From positions 56,249,970 through 56,313,969 of the forward strand of contig NC_087062.1 of assembly GCF_963678635.1 (NCBI RefSeq): 64,000 bases of DNA. Direction: 5' to 3'. Both the position numbers and the translations under genes were made by a program. This document shows positions 1 through 11,731 of this stretch, one piece after another (the stretch's first letter is position 1; every line of letters starts with the position of its first letter). This DNA is from Symsagittifera roscoffensis. Taxonomy: Eukaryota > Xenacoelomorpha > Acoela > Convolutidae. The notes beneath the pieces were generated by a model, which saw only the letters and a list, made by a program, of their open reading frames with translations, made no database searches and was not told the DNA's origin.

Positions 1-1767
1 CAATTCCTTCATTGATGAGTCTAAATGTAATTGACCCATAGAACCAATTCAAGTACTTCTCACAAAAACAATTTGAAATTTTTTTTACAACAGATAGAGT
101 GAAAAGCGCATACAATCAAATGTCACTAGATGAACCACCACGACGCTTAACATCATTCGTTATTGGAAATCAACAATACGATTTTAAAAGACTTTTCAAT
201 GGAATTCCATAGGACCAGCAGCCTTTTCAGCATTTACGAGTAAAATTTTTCGACCACTCATTCTCAGTAAAATTGTCATAACCTATTTAACGAATTGTTT
301 AAACTATTGGATAAAAACCACCGAATACTACTTAAAAAAACATGAAAGCAGCCCTAGACAATTCACTTTTTTTCCTCAATCGTGTAAAATTCTTTGGATA
401 TTTTATTGAAGGAAATACAATCACTCCATTAAAATTTCGCATAGAAGCAATCCTAAAACTTCCATTAAAAAAAAGAAAGTCCAAGAATTTTTCGGAATGC
501 TAAATTTTTTAAGTAATTACGTCTATAAAATGCAATTATATTTAAGTCCATATTTTAATATTCTCAGACAACAACATAATTTTGAATGGACAACAGATCA
601 TCCAAAAAAATTTGAAGAAACAAAAACACTCTTCACTGAACAAATATCAAATACTATTCCAGATCCAGACCAACCATTTTATGCTATGTGCGACGCCTCC
701 AATTTCGGCATCGGCTCAGCATTATTACAATCCCACAATGGAAAAAATAAAATGAATTTTATTTCAGCAAACTCAAGACTATTTACACAAGCTGAACTTA
801 GACTCTCTTCCTTTATGAGAGAATGCACAGCTAAAAAAATGCCATTTCATCACATAAATCATCACATTATGCCATCTATATAACATTAAACACAAACCAC
901 GAACGTCTCATAACCCATGGACTAATGGTTCAGTAAAAGGAATGAACCGTTCCTTACAAGAGTACCTCAGATGTATCATAAATAAAATGAACAAAATACA
1001 CTGAATTGTCAACAGATGTAAATTTATTCCGTTTAGCTTATAATTCATAGATAACAACAATCCTAGGACTATCACCTTATGATACGGTTTTCAATCAAAA
1101 GCCACAAAAACCAATGAAGTTCGCAGCCAACTCTTCAAAAATACACAAGGTTAATGCCAACCTACAAAAGAATCAATTTGTTTTATTTACCATTACACAC
1201 GCACGATGAAGATCACTTTGATCGCCCACAAATCTTGAAATTAGCTTCCGGCACACATACCGAATCGATTTTAAATAGAAATAAAAAACACAATGAAGGT
1301 TATCAGAAAATAGCCAAAAAAACTTTTACTAAGACAGAATGTTCAATCACATATAAATTCACGATTCACACCAGCTACAAACCTAAAAATTGGAACATTT
1401 GTCCCAATAGTTCAACACAGAAACATTCTTTTACCATATTACACAAAAAAACATGCTCTTCGCGAACTAATGCAGTTATACTCCTTTACAGGACTCAAAG
1501 CTGTCCTCGACCCGACTGAAAATTAAAAAGACCCGACTACAATCTCAAGAAATAAGCAAAAAACAAATACCTCAAAAACAAAGAAAAAATCAAAAATCAG
1601 AAGAAAAAATTTTTATCACAAGAAACAAAAAAATCTCAACAACGAAAATCATCACGACTCAGAAATCAACCACGAAAAGATTACAAAACTTTCATTCCAC
1701 AATCTAGAAATTTAAAGAAAGTTGAAGTTTAAAAACCCCTTTCTAATTAATTAATCATGATTAACTA
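1..1767 (+). mobile_element. 3' part of a decayed A-rich Ty3/gypsy element
   Basis: This is the truncated 3' portion of a Ty3/gypsy pol gene. In order it has an RT fragment (about 95-240, with a SAYNQMSLDE-like motif), the RT thumb/connection (about 340-600), an RNase H segment and the distal integrase/C-terminal region (about 860-1560). Every block carries stops and frameshifts. The RNase H block runs directly into distal integrase at about 838-850, so the integrase core is deleted. The segment is nearly identical to 12646-14412 because it belongs to the tandem duplication that also copied the FMO 5' end. It continues past the left edge of the window. It is dead as a coding unit. Confidence 0.85.
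497..883 (+). pseudogene. RT connection / RNase H fragment of Ty3/gypsy pol
   Basis: A 128-codon open stretch whose first half resembles the end of a gypsy RT (EFFGMLNFLSNYVYKMQLYL, then FEWTTDHPKKFEETKTLF). The second half resembles the start of RNase H (PFYAMCDASNFGIGSALLQ, with the first catalytic Asp in the CDAS context, then RLFTQAELR). The frame ends just after MRECTAKKMPF, where distal integrase sequence has been joined by deletion. The same fragment recurs at 13142-13528, and relatives occur at 10430-10791. It is a remnant, not a gene. Confidence 0.8.
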
Positions 1768-1864
1768 ATGCTTAAATATGGGATGAACATCCAGATTTTA
1801 CTATAAATTATTTCGACGCTTCGGATGCAATTGCCCGCCGTGGTTATAGGTTTTGAGCGAAACT

Positions 1865-2065
1865 CGGATCTACTTAACAATCTCCCCCCTTGTTGTATTT
1901 ACTAACGAATCTCCACCCCTGTAAATGAAAACACTAAATTTGCACTACAGCATTGTATGTAAATTTGATTTTTGCTGCTTTCTGATTGGTCGGAAGTTCG
2001 CTGCAAGTAATCCTATTAACGATCTCCTCCCCTTTCTTTAAAGGATAATTGTTAAGTAGATCCCG
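1865..2065. repeat. About 200-bp terminal-inverted-repeat element, FMO 5' flank (copy 1)
   Basis: The left end reads GGATCTACTTAACAATC and the right end GATTGTTAAGTAGATCC in the better-preserved copy at 14512-14712; here the right arm carries two substitutions next to the core. Related pyrimidine-rich stretches lie inside at about 1908 and 2024. It could be a small MITE or a promoter hairpin. It lies about 325-525 bp upstream of the exon 1 ATG. I see no convincing target duplication. Confidence 0.55.
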
Positions 2066-2389
2066 TAACTCTGCTTTATGAACTTTCGACGTTATGTTTA
2101 TTTCAGTTTTAATTTCCGTTAATTTCTGGACAGTTGCTCTTTTTAATTAATTCTGTCTGTCCGAACTTTTTGCTACTCTCTATACAACACTGTTTTTTAC
2201 CTGATAATAAACTTCTGCAGTGACATTCATCTCTCAAGCTTTTTAGTTCAAACCAGCGGCTCGAAGGTCAAATTTAAGCTGGTATGTCAAATTTGTTTTG
2301 TTTCTTAGTGTTAGTTTCGCAATTTGTTACCATAAAACTTTCACTTTAGCGAGAATTTCCAAATACTGCAAAGCGATACTGATCACTGA

Positions 2390-3157
2390 ATGGCTGCCCT
2401 TGGTACTAAGACTCGTGTCTGTGTGATCGGAGCGGGTCCTGGGGGAATCACTACCCTCAGAGCCTTGCAGGCCCATCTGGACGAAAACTTATTCCAAGTT
2501 GTGTGCTTCGAAAGATATGATCGCATAGGGGGCATCTGGAACTTCAGGTTTGCGAATTAACAGTGCAAATTAGATGCATTCAATTAAAACTTTTCACGAG
2601 GAACGCAGTCTAAATTTCAAGTTTAAATTAGGAATTTCTCAAGTTAAAAATTTTTTCTTGCATATTTATTTGTAAGATGTTGGGGCAGTCTTTATAAGAG
2701 ACACGTTTATAGACTTTAGTTGTTCAAAACGTACCGTTAACCATGCTCCTTACATGAATTCAAGCAATATTTTGACCCAAAAACAAACCAAAGCTGTTGC
2801 AGTCTTATGTGCGTAGATATCGTAGCTTTTGGATGCAGACACATAGTTTTCGAATTCAAAAAAAAATCATATTGGAAACGTTTTTTTTGTATAAGAAATA
2901 TGCCATCAGTGGCTTCTTAGAGGAACTATTGAGCCCTCTTTGCCCCTTTTTTGATACAGCTTGCAATTCAGTTGGGCGAAGAAAAAAGTTGAAAAACAAT
3001 AGGTTTTTTTTGTGATTTTGCAGAGCCAAGGAAGAAGTGGAAGAGGATGGGCTTGAGGTGCACAGCGGAATGTACTACAGCCTCATCAGCAATGGTCCCA
3101 AGGAAGCCCAGGAAATACCAGACCACCTGTTCCCTCTTTCTGATCCAGACCTCACTG
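2390..3157 (+). pseudogene. Duplicated FMO 5' fragment (exons 1-2 only)
   Basis: Exon 1 (2390-2547) begins with ATG and encodes the FAD-binding Rossmann start with GAGPGG, ending WNF plus a split Arg. It is followed by a GT donor. Exon 2 (3024-3157) follows a TTTTGCAG acceptor and ends at ACTG|GTGAGT. Both are near-identical to exons 1-2 of the complete gene; one visible change is Glu here for Gly there in the AKEE/AKEG stretch. No exons 3-7 follow before the retroelement block at 5808, so this copy cannot encode a complete enzyme alone. The splice sites are intact, so it might still act as an alternative first-exon pair spliced to exon 3 at 21385, about 18 kb away, but nothing here proves that. 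Confidence 0.85.
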
Positions 3158-5807
3158 GTGAGTTGATCTGAGTTCGAATTGAACAAGAAACTTTTTTTTT
3201 GAACCTCTTGCAATAATGGGACCTTTTCCACCAAATGCTGCATGTTGAGCGCCGCCAACTCTCATTTCAATTTCTCATTAAATATAACGGCAGTGAAAGA
3301 AATTGCGATTGAAAAATTGCTTTATAGAAATTTGCAACCCTTGGTTAAGGCATTCTCCAAACTATTGTTTGCCTTCTTTGGCCCCTGATTGGATAAAAAG
3401 CATGCTCCGATCGTCAACTATGCTCCGATCGTCAAAACTTATTTTGAAAGGGGGCTGAAAACTACACTTATCCATTCCGTTGAATGTATCTCAGTTTCAT
3501 CCCAGCCCTTCGAAACTGATCTACTTTTTAGAATAGTGACTTAGTTCATCATTCTAGTTGTCTAAATAACACGCGGCATTCACTGATCGCTGACTTTAAT
3601 TAAGAGTTAAAATAAATCAATGGCTTTGTTGTTCCGACTTTCGATACGAAAGTAACGGAATATTTGTGCTCGGGGTTTTGTTTTTTTTCTTCAGACAAAT
3701 TTTGACTTTTTAACTAGCCATTTTTGACGGAATTTTTTATATCATTCGAAAGGTATTGTTGTCCTGAGCTCAAATTTGAAAAGATATTTCACCTGTGATC
3801 ATTTTTCATAAAGTGACGGGGGTTTAAAGATAGGCGATTTGGCCAATTTGGGACAATTAACGCGCGATATATTTTGCGCTATTAACCTGTAAGCGGAGAG
3901 CTAATCCGTGTTAGAAATCGTTCCAAATTGGTTGCAAATAGCCTTTTTGCAATAATCGATTTGTTACAAGGAGCGAAATTTATCCTTTTGTACTTTATAT
4001 GGCGTGTGGGGGGGGGATGATTTTCATCAAAAAAATCAAATTTTAAGAATCTTTTTTTTTTCATTTTGTTTTATTTCATTTAATTTTTCCATATTATTAC
4101 TGCTCCATAGACCTTAAGAGGCAGTCGGATTATTCAGGGCCTCGCCCTGGTACGGGCAGTCTTGTTTTTTTATTTAGTTTCTAAGAGAGGAAGTAGAAAA
4201 GACCATATTTTCCTAGCTAGCCTTTTTTCCGGCGTTCTTAAGACTTATCTAGTCTAACAGAATACGCTTAAAATGATCTTGCACAGTTATCGTTTAATTA
4301 TAAGATGCAAAAACTATCATCTTCAGATGCATCTCAATTAGTTAATTGCGTAGCTGCTTGATTGTAAAGAAACTTATCAAACAATACTGCTCGTATCAGG
4401 GCAAACCATTGATTGCCCCGTTTTCGATTTCAAGTATCAGAAAAAAATTTTGATAAAAAAAGACAAAGTTCAAATAAATTATGTTTTTTTTTGTATATTT
4501 CCACACTCTTAAAAGCAAGATGAGATGCATTCCATGTAGTAACGTGTTACTTGAACCAAATATTTTGCTTCATTACAGATTGAAACAGCTTCTGAGGTAG
4601 GTTAAGCTGCCGCCTTCAACCCTGGTGAGCGCGCTATAGTTATCCCGAACTGACCAACTTGACAACTATCAAACCCTTTATTGGCCAAAAATCATCAACA
4701 GTTTTTAGCTCACGACATCAGTTTTATAAATTTGAAATCAAAGCATCAAAAATATTAGACTGTAAGTTTTTTTAAAACAAATGATAATTGAAAAGGTTTG
4801 ATTCAAGGAAACCACCCCGAGCAATGACTTGTTTTCACAAGGAACTCACAGCTTACTTTTTTTTGCAATTAACTTGCAATGAATGCTCCAATTCAGAATT
4901 AATCGGTTAGAACGTTTTCCTGATACTGACAAAATGACAAAAAAGCTCTCTGCTCAATTATTATCGACCGTGTAAAATTACTTTGCTTCCTTTTTGTTCT
5001 AATCACCTCATAGGAATAAAATAAAGCACGCATGGAGAATTTGTTTTGCTTAAAATGATTTTGAATACCTCATAAGAAATCAGAAGTGTAAGAAGTTAGT
5101 GTTGTGGTGCCTAAAAATTATTTCAGTCTTAGTTTTGATTCTAAAAAAAAGAAACAAGGTCTCACTAAAAAGTCCATTTTTCAACATTATTTTCCGCTCT
5201 TCATCAGTTATTTACACATTGGGTGATTTTGTAACTTTGATTCGGTTTCTGAGATTTAGCTGGAATGGTTTTTGAGCAATAACACATTCAATTGTAACGG
5301 AGTAATTTTCAGTTACATGGTTTTGCAGTCCGAGCCATAACTATTTCCCAAAATGGAGCCGTCAAAATATAATTTTCAATAGTTTTGCTGGAATCAGTCA
5401 GCTAAACTTGATAATTATCAAAGCTTTTTGGTCATAAAAGTTAAGTTAGATTTTGAGCTCATGACATTCGTTTTTTTTTAATTTTGAGCTAAAATTTTTC
5501 TAACTGTAAGATCTTTTGCTAGTTGGAGAGATTTGTCTTGCAATAAAAACAACCTCGAGAAATTGTTTTTTTAAAGGGAACTCACTGCGTAGTATTTTTG
5601 CGGTTTATAACGAATTTTTCAAGTTGAAATAACTAGCTTAGAATTTTTTCCTGAAAATTAAAAAATAATAACAAAAGTTGTCCGCTCAAGTTTTATCGAC
5701 CGTGTAAAAAACTTCATTTTGTTTTTTTTCTGACCACCTTTTAGGGCTTAGAAGGAATAATTGTAGAGGATTTGTTTTGTTTTTGACAGTTTTGACTACC
5801 TCGCAAA
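3158..5807 (+). other. Intron 2 sequence of the FMO copy 1 fragment, with diverged tandem units
   Basis: This is non-coding, AT-rich sequence matching the first part of intron 2 in the full gene. Two diverged units about 720-740 bp apart can be aligned: 4648-5100 with 5388-5807. Both contain ACTRTAAG-like, ATTATCGACCGTGT/TTTTATCGACCGTGT and GAATAA...TTTGTTTTG motifs in the same order. A short doublet of TGCTCCGATCGTCAA lies at about 3400-3440. No coding potential is evident. Confidence 0.7.
5164..5188. other. 25-bp segment, inverted in the other duplicate
   Basis: The 25 bases here are the exact reverse complement of 18802-18826 in the downstream duplicate. The flanks (AAGGTCTC on the left, ATTTTCCGCTC on the right) are identical and in the same orientation in both copies. 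Confidence 0.9.
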
Positions 5808-8132
5808 CACAGAAACAATCTTTTACCATATTACACAAAAGAACATGCTCTTCGCGAACTAACACAGTTATACTCCTTTACAGAACTCAAAGCTGTTCCC
5901 GACCCGACTGAAATTTAAAAATACCCGACTAAAATTGCAAAAAATAAGCAAAAAACAAATACCTCAAAAACAAAGAAAAAATCAAAAACTAGAAGAAAAA
6001 AACATTATCAAAAGAAAAAAAATCTCAACAACGAAATTCATCACGACTCAGAAATTTTCCATTGCACTCAGTCGAAACACGCCACATAAATTACTAACAA
6101 CAATAACAACAGTAGAAATACCACAAAATATTAAGTTTTTTCTTGCAAAAGACGAAACAACACCACGATTGGATTGCAAATATGCCGTACAAACTGACAT
6201 TGATACTGTACAGAAAAATAATTTAGAACACTTTCCATTATATCTAGATTGCCAAAATAATCACTACGAAATAGACTTATTAGGAAACTCTACCTTTAAA
6301 CCGATACAAAATTCATCATGGATCACAATAATACACAACAAAAACCACTTGAACAAAAAATGTATTGGACAGACCTATTCCCCTAATTCGAAAAAGAAAA
6401 CTTAACTAACAACATAAATTTATCAGGACTTCCAGATATAGATCCAAAATACACAATTAATCAAAATTATAACCTACATGACCCTCTACATAACATACCT
6501 CGTTCAAAAGCAGAAAATGAAAAAATATTTCTATCAGCCCCAGACAAATTGACAGTTGAGCTATTTCAAAAATACCAAAAACTTGACCCATTCATTAGAC
6601 AACTAAAGTCTTGGCAAAAATATAAAACAAAATCCATAAAAGCAGATACCACAATTCTAGGAAACAAAACACTCCTTCAATACTTTAGAAAATTCACTAA
6701 CACGTCTATAACATCTATAAACGAGGATACCAATGTTTTCGAACAAAAAAAACCTGAATTAAAAGTACCCTGTTTTCCACTAAGTTTGATACTCCTAGCA
6801 TTTCACATTTCACATTCCTTAAGTACAAAAGAACATGCAGGATCAGAAAAAACATACTCAAATTTTATCCAAAATTATTACTTTCCAATTGCACCGATTT
6901 GGATTAAAGTATTATGAAATTATTGCATAACATGCTAGTTAAATAAACCATACCCACATCAGAAACAAATAGCCGAGAAACAAGATTTTAAAGGACAAAG
7001 TTTATATTTCAACCACAGAATCTCATTTGATACAAAAGGTTCACCCTCTTCAGAAGGAAACTCAAATACAATGCTTATAGTTGATGCGTTTACACACTAT
7101 GTAGCACTCAACCCACTAACTCCTTGTAATGCCTATTATGCATATACAACACTAGGAACCCTGGATAGCAAAATTTGGATTACCAAAAGTTCTTGTCACC
7201 GATAATGGCACTGAATTCATATATAAAGAAATCATCACATTATGCCATCTATATAACATTAAACACAAACCACGAATGTCTCATACCCCATGGACTAATG
7301 GTTTACTCAAAGGAATGAACTGTTAACTACAAGAGTACCTCAGATGTATCATAAATAAAATGATACAAAATACACTGAATGGTCAACAGATGTAAATTTA
7401 TTCCGTTTAGCTTATATTTCACAGATAACAACAACCCTAGGACTATCACCTTATGATACGGTTTTCAATCAAAAACCACGGAAGCCAATAAAATTCGCAG
7501 CAAACTCCTCAAAAATACACAAGGTTTTTGCCAACCTACAAAAGAAACAATTTGTTTTATTTACCATTACACACGCACGATGAAGATCACATTGATCACC
7601 CACAAATCTTAAAATTAGCTTCCAGCACACATACCGAATGGATTTTAAAAAGAGATAAAAAACTTAATGAAAGTTATCAAAAATAGCCAAAAAACGTTTA
7701 CTAAGACAGCATGTTCAATCACATATAAATTCACGATTCACACCAGCTACAAACCTAAAAATTGGAACATTTGTCTCAATAGTTCAACACAGAAACAATT
7801 TTTTACCATATTACACAAAAGAACATGCTCTTCGCGAACTAACACAGTTTTACTTCTTTACAGAACTCAAAGCTGTTCCCGACCCGACTGAAAATTAAAA
7901 ATACCCGACTAAAATCTCAAGAAATAATCAAAAAACAAATACCTCAAAAACAAAGAAAAAATCAAAAACTAGAAGAAAAAAATTTTATCACGAAAAACAA
8001 TAAAAATCTCAACAACAAAAATCATCACAACTCAGAAGTCAACCACAAAAAGATTACAAAACTTTCATTCCACAATCTAGAATTTTAAAGAAAGTTGAAG
8101 TTTAAAAACCCCTTTCTAATTAATTACTCATG
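5808..8132 (+). mobile_element. Composite decayed Ty3/gypsy: pol 3' end joined to RNase H-integrase
   Basis: Two pieces of the same A-rich family are present. Bases 5808-6050 match the extreme 3' end of pol (compare 7785-8030) and begin exactly at the duplication joint. Bases 6051-8132 run from the RNase H-integrase linker through integrase to the pol end. Around 6800-6935 an integrase zinc-finger pattern is visible (HISH...STKEHAG...YYFP, then CITC after a stop). Around 6990-7240 the core shows FDTKG, IVDAFTHY and VTDNGTEF, consistent with the D,D,E catalytic core. Many stops and shifts break it. This is the only copy in the window that keeps the integrase core; the other copies have lost it. 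Confidence 0.8.
6549..6917 (+). pseudogene. Integrase N-terminal (zinc finger) fragment
   Basis: A 122-codon open stretch of the gypsy pol. The last 40 codons show the His-rich half of an integrase HHCC finger (AFHISH, then EHAGSEKTY) followed by a YYFP motif. The Cys pair lies beyond a stop codon. It carries Lys/Asn/Ile-rich codons like the other members of this A-rich family. It is non-functional on its own. Confidence 0.7.
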
Positions 8133-8381
8133 ATGAACTTCCAAGAATTTAATAAGTTTTTCTTCTCTTTTCTAAAAATCTATGCTAATACTCTTGAACA
8201 ACTAGTTCAACTTTAGCCAATCAGAAACTATCTAAACGTCACCTTATTCTGACACCATTTCTTTAGCCGACACTTTGCAAACTCCAAGCATATATGAAAC
8301 TATAACTTAAAGACCTCCAGGTCAAAAATAAGGAACAAGCTCATATATGACAACCGAAATAAACAAAATCTGGATATTACA
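8133..8381 (+). other. Possible LTR/leader of the A-rich gypsy family
   Basis: This lies between the pol 3' end of one copy and the protease of the next. It starts near TGATGAACTTCC and ends at CTGGATATTACA. The stretch 8280-8381 recurs at 11112-11212 before the next protease, so it belongs to the 5' non-coding part of the family. The TG...CA limits are a guess, and I cannot recognise a primer-binding site. Confidence 0.3.
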
Positions 8382-11111
8382 ACCGTCCCCTCTATCACCT
8401 AGTACAAAGATCAATCAACAATCAATTTTGTCCCAACTCACACTCTAAATTTCTCTCAAGGAAAAGTATTAAATGAGCCTAAAGTAAAAATGGGACGTGA
8501 TAATTTAGCCTAAAGTACAAATAACTTCTGAATACCCCCGGTCATCCAATAAAAAAAAAAAAAACTAAAAAGCTAATTCTTAGACCCTCAGTCTTGCCCC
8601 CAACAAAAATTGCCTATATCCAACCCCCTTGACAAAAATAAAGTAGACTCAGGAGCAGAATCGAATATTATAAACATTCCCACATAGAATGAAATACAAA
8701 CTTTACATCCAAAAATTTTACCGTCAAAGACCTCAACCAAATTAGCTACGGCACAAGGATGGATCCTGTTTAACAAATTTCGGAAAAATTCAATTACTCC
8801 TTGTTACCACTCGAACAATGGAACAAAATGAACTTTTAAAAAAACCTTTCAAACAAACATTCCATATCACAGATATAAAACACAATATCCTTAGATACCA
8901 TTTATTACTAATTATATTCCCTTTATTAATATCCTAGAATGCAAAATACATATAAAGGATAAATATACAAGAATGAAAAACACATCACTTACACTCTTTC
9001 AAAGACTAAATATTCAACCTCCATTTTTCTCCAAATTTTATCTTATACATAACCAAGAACTAAAACACCTGAAACCACTAGTAGAATGTGTATATAACTT
9101 CTCAATAAGTCAAGTCCACCAATACAATATGAAACAAAACAAGCAACGACTATACATGTCAGACCTCGAATTCAAGCCATTTCATAAGTTTTTTTCGATT
9201 AACGATCTCGTCGATTGAACACACAAAAAATAAAAAATTCAGATATGATTTCTGTACAAGTATAGAAAAATTTTCCATATAAAATCACATACCCCAGGAC
9301 TTTTATGTTATTGTGAAACAAAAGCAACAATTTCTCCAACAAAAGAAGTAGCATATTGAATAAATAATATCTTGAAATTATTAGATATATGCCAATCAAC
9401 AATTCTTAATGAAGAATTATCATTTATTAGTATAATAGGTGATCGAAAACAAAACCCAGACGGACTCCTTTTAAAAACATTTTATTTTAAACCAACATTT
9501 CAGATATCGAAATATACCACTAAACAACAACAGAAATTTCTTACAATGTTCAGCTTTCAACACTCTCAAATTACACAAAAAGAATTTGAACAATTAGCTG
9601 AATTACTACTTAAATCCCCAATGTTTTACGCTTCAACTAAGTTCAATGTTCGAAAAGTAAATTCAACACTAAATATACCTCTAAAACTTGACTCAATTTT
9701 CAAAAAACAATGAGCAAATAAAATTCCAATCCAATTCCAAGATAAAGTCAATCGCTTACTAGACGTATCAGAACAATGCGAAATCATTTCTCCGGTAAAG
9801 AATGAAGAACAACCACAAGGTAACACATTCACAAATCCCGTTTTTGTTCTAGCTAAATGAGAATCTTTAAAAACCGTTCTAGACGCCAGACACTTCAATT
9901 CCCTCATTGATGAATCTAAATGTAATTGACCCATAGAACCAATTCAAGTACTTCTCACAAAAACAAACTGAATTTTTTTTTACAACAGATGGAGTGAAAA
10001 GCGCATACAATCAAATGTCACTAGATGAACAATCACGACGCTTAACACAATTCGTTATTGGAAATCAACAATACTATTTTAATAGACTTTTCTATGGAAT
10101 TCCATAGGACCAGCAGCCTTTTCAGCATTTATGAGTAAATTTTTTGACCACTCGTTATCAGTAAAAATGTCATAACCTATTTTGACGATGTTTTCATGCA
10201 ATCACAAACAAAACACGAATTATTTAAAGTATTGGATAGAAACCACCGAAAACTACTTAAAAAAAACATGAAAGCAGCCCTAGACAATTCACATTTTTTC
10301 TTCACTCGTGTAAAATTCCTTGGACATATTATTGAAGGAAATACAATCACTCCATTAAAATTTCGCATAGAAACAATCCTAAAACTTCCATTAAAAAAAA
10401 AGAAATTCCAAGAGTTTTTCGGAATGCTAAATTTTTTAAGTAATTACGTCTATAAAATGCAATTATATTTAAGACCATATTTTAATATTCTCAGACAACA
10501 AAATAATTTTGAATGGACAACAGAACATCCAAAAGATTTGAAGAAACAAAAACACTCTTCACTGAACAAATATCAAATACTATTCCAGATCCAGACCAAC
10601 CATTTTATGCTATGTGCGACGCCACCAATTTCCGCATCGGCTCAGCATTATTACAATCACACAGTGGAAAAAATAAAATGAGTTTTGTTTCAGCAAACTC
10701 AAGACTATTTACACAAGCTGAACTTAGACTCTCTTCCTTTATGAGAGAATGCACAGCTAAAAATATATTCTCACAGAATATGAATTTTTAATACTTGGAT
10801 CAAAACATCCAACAGTTCTATTTAAAGATCATAAACCTATAATTATTCCATTTACACAAAAATCTATATCAATCTATAAATTTATTGATTTCAATTAATT
10901 CTAATAAAATTCCCACACTTACATACAGTTTGGACCGCTGGAAAGTATCTTCCATTGCACTCAGTAGAAACACACCACCTAAATTACTAACAAGAATAAC
11001 AAAAGTAGAAATACCACAAAATATTAAGTTTTTTCTTGCAAAAGACGAAACAACATCACGATTGGATTGCAAATGTGCCGTAAAAACTGACATTGATAAT
11101 GCACAGACAAG
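8382..11111 (+). mobile_element. Decayed Ty3/gypsy copy: protease, RT, RNase H start
   Basis: Order: leader (about 8382-8620), aspartic protease remnant (about 8640-8900, with VDSGAESNII encoded at about 8647), a spacer with a conserved open stretch (8973-9218), RT N-terminus (9372-9960, motif VNSTLNIPL and later EEQPQGNTFTNPVFVLAK), RT palm remnants (9990-10190), RT thumb/connection (10196-10440), RNase H (10590-10790) and a short linker to about 11108. It breaks off where the next copy begins at 11112. Stops interrupt the RT (for example just after FKKQ at about 9713 and after the GIP motif at 10107). It cannot be autonomous. Confidence 0.8.
10196..10681 (+). pseudogene. Gypsy RT thumb/connection fragment
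   Basis: A 161-codon open stretch starting MQSQTKHELF, just past where an RT YxDD box would sit: the frame upstream reads a broken LTMFS-like remnant instead of a clean YLDD. It includes VKFLGHIIEGNTITPLKFRIETI and FGMLNFLSNYVYKMQLYL, both typical of Ty3/gypsy. A frameshift near 10545 sends it out of register with the RNase H frame, which continues in 10513-10791. Confidence 0.75.
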
Positions 11112-11431
11112 CTCCAAACATATATGAAACTATAACTTAAAGACCTGCAGGTCGAAAATAAGCAACAAGCTCATATATGACAACCGAAATAAACAAAATC
11201 TGGATATTACATTCGTCCCCTCTATCACCTAGTACAAAGATCAACAGTTTTGTCCCAACTCACACTCTAAATTTCTCTCAAGGAGAAGTATTAAATTAGC
11301 CTAAAGTAAAAATTGGACGTGATAATTTAGCCCAAAGTACAAATAACTCCTGAATACCCCCGATCATCCAATAAATAAAAACAAAATTAGAAAGCTAATT
11401 CTTAGACCCTCAGTCTTGCCCCCACCAAAAA

Positions 11432-11731
11432 TTGCCTAGACCCAACCCACTTGACAAAAACAAAGTAGACTCAGGAGCAGAATCGAATATTATAAACATT
11501 CCCACATGGAATGAAATACAAACTTTACATCCAAAATTTTTACCGTCAAAGACCTCAACCAAATTAGCTACGGCACAAGGAACCTGTTTAACAAATTTCG
11601 GAAAAATTCAATTACTACTTGTTCCCACTCGAAAAATGGAACAAATTGAACTTTTAAATAAACCTTTCAAACAAACATTCCATATCACAGATATAAAACA
11701 CAAAATCGTTAGAATACCATTTTTTTATTAA
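11432..11731 (+). pseudogene. Retropepsin-like protease fragment (gypsy)
   Basis: A 99-codon open stretch containing VDSGAESNIINIPTW near its start. This matches the retropepsin active-site pattern D[ST]G[AS] followed by a hydrophobic strand. A Lys/Thr/Gln-rich segment and GKIQLLLVPTRKM follow, where the flap and second strand would be. The best-preserved relative here, at about 8640-8900, is frame-broken. It is likely a remnant of the pol N-terminus. Confidence 0.65.

Larger units (their letters stand above)
1..5807 (+). repeat. Upstream copy of a tandem segmental duplication
   Basis: Bases 1-5807 match 12646-19433 with few substitutions and indels. The match covers the gypsy 3' end, the FMO 5' flank, exon 1, intron 1, exon 2 and the first part of intron 2. 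It stops at the shared CTCGCAAA (5807/19433): the downstream copy continues into unique intron 2, while the upstream copy switches to gypsy sequence at 5808. That is the geometry expected at the joint of a simple tandem duplication of the segment 5808-19433, so the first copy should begin left of this window. Confidence 0.9.

Noticed and set aside
8133-11212. A complete, bounded gypsy LTR pair
   Set aside because: The leader repeats at 8280 and 11112 agree, but there is no clear TG...CA pair, target duplication or primer-binding site, so only a tentative LTR is listed.
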